Below are positions 55,298-59,917 of a stretch of 59,917 bases of DNA, piece after piece; the stretch's first letter is position 1; each line of letters opens with the position of its first letter. The position numbers and the translations under genes were made by a program. This DNA comes from a bacterium (GTDB lineage: Bacteria; Thermotogota; Thermotogae; Mesoaciditogales; Mesoaciditogaceae): the NCBI GenBank assembly GCA_021800445.1, contig JAJYYZ010000007.1:1-59917 (forward strand), given 5' to 3'. A model generated the notes under the pieces. That model saw only the letters and a program-made list of their open reading frames with translations, was not told the DNA's origin and searched no databases.

Positions 55298-55334
55298 CTA
55301 TGGGCTTCAGCCATAAAAAGGCGGAAGCCCATAG
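55298..55334 (-). terminator. Long hairpin after the binding-protein gene
   Basis: Perfect 11-bp arms CTATGGGCTTC (55298-55308) and GAAGCCCATAG (55324-55334), with a smaller GCC/GGC stem inside. It lies 20 bases beyond the binding-protein stop on the minus strand. With no clear T-run it probably protects the upstream mRNA or lowers read-through into the ATPase and permease genes. Confidence 0.6.
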
Positions 55335-55354
55335 AGGACAAACATTAAATTAGT

Positions 55355-56329
55355 TTAGAAATTATACTGATCAACAGTCTGTGGAGTATACACAAGGGGC
55401 GCACCAAGAAGTAGAATTCCGGTTTGAGGATCATAAGTTGGTTTCTCAGTTATGCCTGGTACGTTAATTTGGGTATTAGCAGGTAAAGTTTTACCTTCGA
55501 GCAATTGAACGGCAGCCCAAACAGTTAAATAACCAAGGTCTTTTGGATTCCAAAGTACACAAGCTGGTGAAACACCGTCTTTCATGTATTGTTTCATCAA
55601 AATAGGATCTGTTATACCTATTGTAACTACTTGTCCAACTTTATGCAACAATTCAATCGCTGCCGCTGCTCCTGGAGAAGCGGTAGAATTCATACCAACA
55701 AGCACTTTAACTTGTGGAAATGCTTCCATTATTTCAGCAGCCGCTTGTTCGGCACCGGAGATACTCTCACCTGCGTATCTAATAGTAACGAGATGTATAT
55801 CTGGGTAATTTTTCAAATCTTCTTTCATATACATTATCCATTCATTAAGATTTGTAGCAGTTTCACCGCCGGAAATTATCGCAAAATATCCTTTTCCTTT
55901 AAGATATTTGGCTGTTTCATCCATAAGAGCATATCCCAAATCTTTTGATCTAGCTTGCTCGACAAAAATTTTTCTTCCAGGCGTTGCGACATCAGAATCT
56001 GCTGCCATTGCGAGTATTCCCTTGGACATTGCTTTTTGCATTATAGGAACAAGAGAAACAGGATCGTTAGCAGAGACAGCTATAGCATTTACACCTTCTG
56101 TTATTAAATTGCTTATTACTTGAATTTGACCTTCAACACTAGCAGTAGTTGGACCTGTGTAAATAAATTTAACGTTTAACGCAGAAGCAGCAGCTTCTCC
56201 GCCCTCTTGCATAGCGGTAAAATAGGGTATTCCAACAAGCTTTGGAACAAAAGCAATCGTATATGTTGCCATACTAGCAACCGCAAAAATTCCTACCAAA
56301 ATAAAAACTACCAAAGAAACCTTCTTCAT
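55355..56329 (-). CDS. Rhamnose-type ABC sugar-binding protein (RhaS/LsrB family)
   Basis: 324 residues from ATG 56329 (AGGAGGTG upstream), with a signal peptide (KKVSLVVFILVGIFAVASMA). Periplasmic_binding_4 fold: IAFVPKLVGIPYFTAMQEGG, GPTTASVEGQIQVISNLITE, MNSTASPGAAAAIE, PACVLWNPKDLGYLTVWAAV. The start resembles LsrB (AI-2 binding), but the Asp-Gln pair that LsrB uses for AI-2 reads Asn-Leu here, and the SxxxxPGAAAA and VLWNPKDLGYLTV segments fit RhaS. With the enzymes around it, rhamnose is the likely ligand. Confidence 0.88.
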   Translation of the reverse strand: MKKVSLVVFILVGIFAVASMATYTIAFVPKLVGIPYFTAMQEGGEAAASALNVKFIYTGPTTASVEGQIQVISNLITEGVNAIAVSANDPVSLVPIMQKAMSKGILAMAADSDVATPGRKIFVEQARSKDLGYALMDETAKYLKGKGYFAIISGGETATNLNEWIMYMKEDLKNYPDIHLVTIRYAGESISGAEQAAAEIMEAFPQVKVLVGMNSTASPGAAAAIELLHKVGQVVTIGITDPILMKQYMKDGVSPACVLWNPKDLGYLTVWAAVQLLEGKTLPANTQINVPGITEKPTYDPQTGILLLGAPLVYTPQTVDQYNF

Positions 56330-56365
56330 ACCGTGCACCTCCTATTTAAATTTGGGGAACTTATT

Positions 56366-57205
56366 TCACATTAATGATTTTAAAAATTTCAAAGATTCTT
56401 TAGAAGAATCGATTGCATCATGAGTTAATTCGTTTGGCCTCCAAATGCTTGCTGATTTTAATGTTTCTGGTGCCTTAAAAGCCTCAAAAACCAAATAATT
56501 TTCATATTTTACTTCCTTTAAAGCGTTTATAATATCTTTCCAAGGTATATGTCCTGTTCCAGGAACTCCACGATCATTCTCGCAAGTATGAAAATGACCT
56601 ATCTGTTTATCCACTTGTTTGATAGTTGAAACAATATTTTTTTCTTCGATATTCATGTGGAAAGTATCTAAAAGAAGGAAAATGTTATCAGAACCTATTT
56701 TTTCTATTAAAGATAATCCTTCATCAGCTGTGTTGATAACATTACTTTCAAATCTATTTACAGGTTCTATGCAGAGGCGCACACCTAAATTTTTGGCATA
56801 TTTGCTTACATCTTTTAAACCTTCTATCAAAAAATCAAACGTTTGAGTTGTCTTAACAATATTTGTTCCCCCCCAAGGTGAGTAAATTACACCACCCAAT
56901 ACTGAAGAACCAATTGAATTTGCTATTTTGATACAATTTTTCATAAATTCATTTGCATATTCTCTTTCCTTTTCATTTTCTGACATAAAATTTGCCTTAA
57001 GCGGTAAAGCAACAGAAGTGGTGACATTTATATTAAACTTTTTAGATAACTTTTTTACTATTTGAATATCTATATTTTTCGGTTCATTAAGAGGGATCTC
57101 AATATCATCATATCCAATACTGGAAACAGTTTTAAATATATATTCTGCTATAGAATTTTCTAAAATTTTGTTATCCCATAAACCAAGATAAACGCCAAAT
57201 TTCAT
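56366..57205 (-). CDS. Sugar 3-epimerase (D-tagatose/D-psicose 3-epimerase family)
   Basis: 279-residue TIM barrel. RLCIEPVNRFESNVINTADE (Glu), FLLLDTFHMNIEE (Asp), GHFHTCENDRGVPGTGHIPW (His) and LVFEAFK (Glu) are the metal-site pattern of D-tagatose 3-epimerase-type enzymes. In a rhamnose operon it may epimerise L-rhamnulose at C3 or handle a related ketose. AT-rich codon use like the transporter genes. Confidence 0.82.
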   Translation of the reverse strand: MKFGVYLGLWDNKILENSIAEYIFKTVSSIGYDDIEIPLNEPKNIDIQIVKKLSKKFNINVTTSVALPLKANFMSENEKEREYANEFMKNCIKIANSIGSSVLGGVIYSPWGGTNIVKTTQTFDFLIEGLKDVSKYAKNLGVRLCIEPVNRFESNVINTADEGLSLIEKIGSDNIFLLLDTFHMNIEEKNIVSTIKQVDKQIGHFHTCENDRGVPGTGHIPWKDIINALKEVKYENYLVFEAFKAPETLKSASIWRPNELTHDAIDSSKESLKFLKSLM

Positions 57206-57238
57206 ATTTATATCACCTTTTCATTATAATCTTTGACT

Positions 57239-57859
57239 TTACAAATTAAGTAAAAATGCTTTAATATCACTCTCTTTGATCTCATTAACATTCAGATTTG
57301 CCATTTTAAGTGTGAGTACGACCTTTGCCACAAAATCAAGTGTTTCCAGTTTTTCATAAACTGCCTTGATGCTTTTTCCTATCACCGTTACGCCGTGATT
57401 TTGAAGAATGAAAACATCCTTTCCGGCTCTCAATTCCGGTGTGAATACATCTGCAAATCCCTGTGTTCCTGGCATTCTGTACGGAAGATACGCGATGTCT
57501 TTCAGCAAAAGTGCGGCCTCCGGAAGCGTGTTTATAGGAATCTTTTCACCGCTTACCGCAAAGGCAGTTGCGTAAGTCGGATGCACATGAAAGACACAAT
57601 TTATGTCCGGCCTTTCTTTGTATATGAGAAAATGCATCTTGCGCTCGGACGATGGTTCTCCATCGCCTTCTATGACTTTGTCGTCCAAGGTTATCTTTAT
57701 GATATCTTTAGGCTTAAGAAAGTGTTTTATGCTTGAGTGAGGAGTTATATATATGATATTGGCATCTGCTCTTACGCTCATGTTTCCGCCGGTGGAATCC
57801 GTGAGGCCTCTGTCCCAGACAAGTTTAGAATACTCGACAAGTTCTTCTATAACATTCAT
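57239..57859 (-). CDS. rhaD: Class II aldolase, L-rhamnulose/L-fuculose-1-phosphate aldolase family
   Basis: 206 residues. Zinc ligands and acid base match FucA: His91 and His93 (FHVHPTYAT), His155 (ILQNHGVTVIG) and Glu72 (SSERKMH); GLTDSTGGNMSVR binds phosphate. It splits a ketose-1-phosphate to DHAP and L-lactaldehyde. The pathway context favours L-rhamnulose-1-phosphate. It is the first gene after the operon promoter, with GGAGAGG before its ATG. Confidence 0.87.
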   Translation of the reverse strand: MNVIEELVEYSKLVWDRGLTDSTGGNMSVRADANIIYITPHSSIKHFLKPKDIIKITLDDKVIEGDGEPSSERKMHFLIYKERPDINCVFHVHPTYATAFAVSGEKIPINTLPEAALLLKDIAYLPYRMPGTQGFADVFTPELRAGKDVFILQNHGVTVIGKSIKAVYEKLETLDFVAKVVLTLKMANLNVNEIKESDIKAFLLNL

Positions 57860-57875
57860 GATTTCCTCTCCAATC

Positions 57876-57898
57876 TATATGATCAAGTTGATCATATA
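57876..57898. promoter_or_regulatory. Perfect 23-bp palindrome, candidate DeoR operator
   Basis: Arms TATATGATCAA (57876-57886) and TTGATCATATA (57888-57898) pair perfectly around one G. It lies just downstream of the expected transcription start of the rhamnose operon, a classic place for a repressor. Confidence 0.75.
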
Positions 57899-57912
57899 TC
57901 TTTGACGAGACC

Positions 57913-57941
57913 ATTTTAATTCTTAGATAATTTTTTGTCAA
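57913..57941 (-). promoter_or_regulatory. Promoter of the rhamnose operon
   Basis: On the minus strand TTGACA (57941-57936), an exact 17-base spacer and TAAAAT (57918-57913). Transcription would begin near 57906, so the palindrome covers roughly +8 to +30. Confidence 0.75.
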
Positions 57942-57982
57942 CTCCGTTTATTGACGAAATTCGGTGAAAAAATGTGAAATAA

Positions 57983-58005
57983 GGCGATAGAAAATTCTTA
58001 TCGCC
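57983..58005. repeat. Hairpin in the divergent regulatory region
   Basis: GGCGATA (57983-57989) and TATCGCC (57999-58005) pair across nine bases between the rha promoter and deoR. No T-run on either side is strong; it could be another protein site or an insulating terminator. Confidence 0.4.
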
Positions 58006-58070
58006 GATTTACTAACTTTATCATCAAGTTTTATTCAAATACTTTAGTTATTGAAAAGGGGAAAAGTGAA

Positions 58071-58087
58071 TTTATCAAAATGATAAA
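58071..58087. promoter_or_regulatory. Second palindrome, TTTATCA/TGATAAA
   Basis: Seven-base arms TTTATCA (58071-58077) and TGATAAA (58081-58087). A further perfect ATGATATCAT lies at 58098-58107. These repeats of ATCA/TGAT near the deoR promoter may be secondary repressor sites. Confidence 0.45.
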
Positions 58088-58116
58088 ACAATGTAGAATG
58101 ATATCATGTCAGTTTG

Positions 58117-58125
58117 TGATAAAAT
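58117..58125 (+). promoter_or_regulatory. Extended -10 element of deoR
   Basis: TG-A-TAAAAT (58117-58125) lies ahead of the GGGAG ribosome site (58133-58137) and ATG 58142. Confidence 0.4.
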
Positions 58126-58141
58126 CTTCTAAGGGAGTGTG

Positions 58142-58923
58142 ATGATAAAATCGATCATAGACTTTTTAAAAGAGAAAGATGGAATAAGATCTTAGATTTG
58201 GTAGATGAGAAAGATTTTTTATCAATTGAAGATATGAAAAAGTTGCTCAATGTTTCAGAGATAACCATAAGACGTGATATGAGAGAATTGAACGACAGAG
58301 CACTTGTTCAAAAGGTCTACGGCGGAATAAAAAAGATAGATTCAAATCCTCCGGAGGCTCAATTTGCGCAAAGACGCATGTCTCACGCGAATGAAAAAGC
58401 GCTTATCGCAAAATTGGCGTTAGAATTTGTCGAAGACGGGGACACGATTTTTATCGACGCGTCATCGACGACTTTTGAATTTGCAAAGATGTGCAGAGAA
58501 AAAAGAAACAATTTGCATGTCGTGACAAGCAGCCTCGTAACGGCTCTTGAATTGATAAAAAATACTACAAACACGGTTAATATAATAGGAGGAATGATAA
58601 GAACAGACAACATGTCTGTGATCGGTGCAACGGCAGAAAACATGGCGGAAAATTTAAACGTTGAAAAGGCTTTTATTTCTTGCAGAACTTTTGAGCCCAA
58701 CGAAGGCACGTTCGAGACCAATCCTTCAGAAAGCGTTATAAAAAAGGCGATGGTTGAAAATTCGAACAAAGTTTATTTGCTCGTCGACAGTTCGAAGTTA
58801 TTCAAAAAGTCCACATTTCTAACTGTACCGGTGGATAAAATAAATGCCGTCATAACTGACGGCAGAGTAGATGAACTTATCAAAATCTTACCCGAGAAGG
58901 TTAAAGTTGTTCATGGCGTATGA
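58142..58923 (+). pseudogene. DeoR/GlpR family regulator, apparent one-base frameshift near the start
   Basis: The body, open from TTG 58198 (241 residues), has the DeoR helix-turn-helix (LNVSEITIRRDMRELNDRAL) and sensor domain (DTIFIDASSTTFEFAKMC, GTFETNPSESVIKKAMV). Upstream in the same frame comes DHRLFKRERWNKILDL, the normal DeoR N-terminus, but no start codon. ATG 58142, four bases after GGGAG, is in another frame. One more A in the A4 run at 58147-58150 would join them into a 260-residue protein. It could be a sequencing error, a real mutation or a slippage switch. Likely repressor of the rha operon. Confidence 0.75.
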
Positions 58924-59721
58924 AATCTCTGCGTTACCATGAACTACTGCTTTCAGTGCACCAACAAGGCCTTTCATCTTTGGATTTTGCCACACATTTC
59001 TTCCGAATACTATTCCTTTTGCACCGGCCTCAATGGATTCTTTTGCAACCCTTAAGACTCCTTCGACGTTATCCATTTTAGGCCCGCCTAAAATGAAGAC
59101 CGGCGCCTTAAGGTTATTTACAAGATCTTTGAATTCAGACTTATCGCCTGTGTATGGGATCTTCAATATGTCTGCCCCGATCTCGAGCGCCATCCTCGAT
59201 GCATGCTCGATGATTTTGGGATCATTTCTTTTCTCTTTGGAGATAGCCTCCCCCCATAAGACAGGTTCAACCATGAGCGGCATATTCCATCCGTCACATT
59301 CATTCGCAAGTGCGCTGACTACCCTTACACTTTCCATCTGTACATGTTCGCGCTCTCCCCACGGGAACAATACTTTGACAATATCAAAATTATATCTTAG
59401 AGCGAATTCGACATCTGCGATTATCTCGTGTCCGACAACCTCTCCAGATCCTCCTGGAACAGTCGACAGCAATGGAATGTCTGCCGTTAAAATTCTTCCA
59501 GGAGCATCTTTCGACGAAAACAAATCAATCGATATTTTGCCAATTCCGGGACTTAAAAGCGTTCCGTCTATGCCTGTGTTTATCAATTGTTTCAAAATCT
59601 TGATCGGATCTTCAAGCCCTTCGACGTTGCCCATGACAATGCCATGATCAATGGGGATGATGACTGATTTTCCGCTTTTTGGATTCAAAATCCTTGACAT
59701 TCTTAACTCTTTAACGTTCAT
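58888..59721 (-). CDS. Class I aldolase, DhnA/FbaB/LsrF family
   Basis: 277 residues from ATG 59721 (GGAGGG upstream). SGKSVIIPIDHGIVMGNVEG, VKVLFPWGEREHVQMESVRV, the Schiff-base lysine in GADILKIPYTGDKSEF, and FILGGPKMDNVEGVLRVAKE then GIVFGRNVWQ for phosphate. Family members split fructose-1,6-bisphosphate, fructose-1-phosphate or AI-2 intermediates. Beside the rhamnose genes it may cleave a related ketose phosphate. It overlaps the end of deoR by 36 bases, tail to tail. Confidence 0.85.
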   Translation of the reverse strand: MNVKELRMSRILNPKSGKSVIIPIDHGIVMGNVEGLEDPIKILKQLINTGIDGTLLSPGIGKISIDLFSSKDAPGRILTADIPLLSTVPGGSGEVVGHEIIADVEFALRYNFDIVKVLFPWGEREHVQMESVRVVSALANECDGWNMPLMVEPVLWGEAISKEKRNDPKIIEHASRMALEIGADILKIPYTGDKSEFKDLVNNLKAPVFILGGPKMDNVEGVLRVAKESIEAGAKGIVFGRNVWQNPKMKGLVGALKAVVHGNAEISYAMNNFNLLG

Positions 59722-59791
59722 GTGTCCCTCCAATTCTGGATGGTAACCTTTCCCATCCTCGTTTTATTCTTTCTTCAATTATTCTCATATG

Positions 59792-59917
59792 TGTGATGCT
59801 CCCCTGTACCGACACATTCAAAAGTAGAATCTTTTGTAAAATATTCTTGGGAGGTGCATCATGAAAGTTTCAAAGTTCTCAGTCGAAAAGATCATCCAGA
59901 TTCTTACAGAGGCTAAA
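59792..59917 (+). mobile_element. Left end of an IS3-family element (runs off the window)
   Basis: From about 59792 the sequence TGTGATGCTCCCCTGTACC looks like an IS3-family terminal repeat, followed by the OrfA start. Its right part lies outside the window. Confidence 0.65.
59861..59917 (+). CDS. IS3-family transposase OrfA (partial, 5' end)
   Basis: ATG 59861 follows GGGAGGTG. The 19 visible residues, KVSKFSVEKIIQILTEAK after Met, match the helix-turn-helix opening of HTH_Tnp_1 OrfA proteins of IS3 elements. The rest is beyond the edge. Confidence 0.75.
   Translation, partial: MKVSKFSVEKIIQILTEAK

Noticed and set aside
55355-56329. AI-2 (quorum signal) binding protein LsrB
   Set aside because: The AI-2 ligand pair Asp-Gln is replaced and the neighbours are rhamnose enzymes; no lsrK or lsrG is present.
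59033-59647. 204-codon plus-strand frame inside the class I aldolase gene
   Set aside because: Antisense to the active-site region of the aldolase; no start signals.

Overview
The window looks like one chromosomal segment of an AT-rich, probably thermophilic and fermentative bacterium. Short overlapping genes, frequent TTG and GTG starts with strong GGAGG-type ribosome sites, a Thermotoga-type L-rhamnose isomerase and many sugar-oxidoreductase cassettes point to Thermotogota, perhaps the Mesoaciditoga/Athalassotoga branch. This placement is inference; no rRNA or tRNA was seen.

Layout. (1) 1-10.8 kb is a plus-strand housekeeping block: ispG-panC-degV, a CPBP protease, then clpC-radA-disA-PIN/TRAM-ispD in the Bacillus-like order, then a cytochrome-b5-like/DUF2231 membrane protein. 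(2) 10.8-13.2 kb is a transposon graveyard: an IS200/IS605-like element carrying a TnpB/IS5 chimera, a solute-binding-protein gene cut off by it, and another transposase fragment. (3) 13.2-22.1 kb is a sugar/amino-sugar cluster: a NanE-NanK fusion, an RpiR regulator, a family 5 binding protein, a DUF4434 protein, an Antibiotic_NAT-type acetyltransferase, a Gfo/Idh/MocA dehydrogenase, a TIM-barrel isomerase and an MFS carrier. (4) 22.1-24.9 kb is an accessory patch: a DNA methyltransferase with a degenerate nuclease-like tail, a broken restriction-enzyme remnant, a RelE-type toxin-antitoxin pair and a hypothetical gene. (5) 24.9-31.2 kb holds exported proteins, gpmA, an acetyltransferase, and an AraC regulator divergent from a flavodoxin/aldo-keto reductase pair. 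(6) 31.4-36.2 kb is an operon of two Gfo/Idh/MocA dehydrogenases, a TIM-barrel isomerase, a SIS isomerase/deaminase and an aldo-keto reductase. (7) 36.2-37.4 kb is an ArsR regulator with two 4Fe-4S proteins.

(8) 37.5-59.7 kb, almost all on the minus strand, reads as a near-complete L-rhamnose-to-pyruvate route. It encodes a RhaS-type binding protein, an ABC ATPase and two permeases for uptake; an intracellular GH106-like glycosidase; rhamnose isomerase; rhamnulokinase; and a class II aldolase giving DHAP and L-lactaldehyde. AldA-type lactaldehyde dehydrogenase then yields L-lactate, nickel-dependent LarA racemises it to D-lactate, and an EtfB-EtfA-GlcD set like the electron-confurcating lactate dehydrogenase oxidises it to pyruvate. 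A divergent DeoR gene, which appears to have a one-base frameshift near its start, faces a consensus promoter and a perfect 23-bp palindrome. A 915-bp degenerate IS with an 8-bp target duplication splits the transporter genes, and an IS3 element begins at the right edge.

Separate signals: terminator-like perfect hairpins inside radA and ispD, and degenerate intergenic word-repeats shared between distant spacers.
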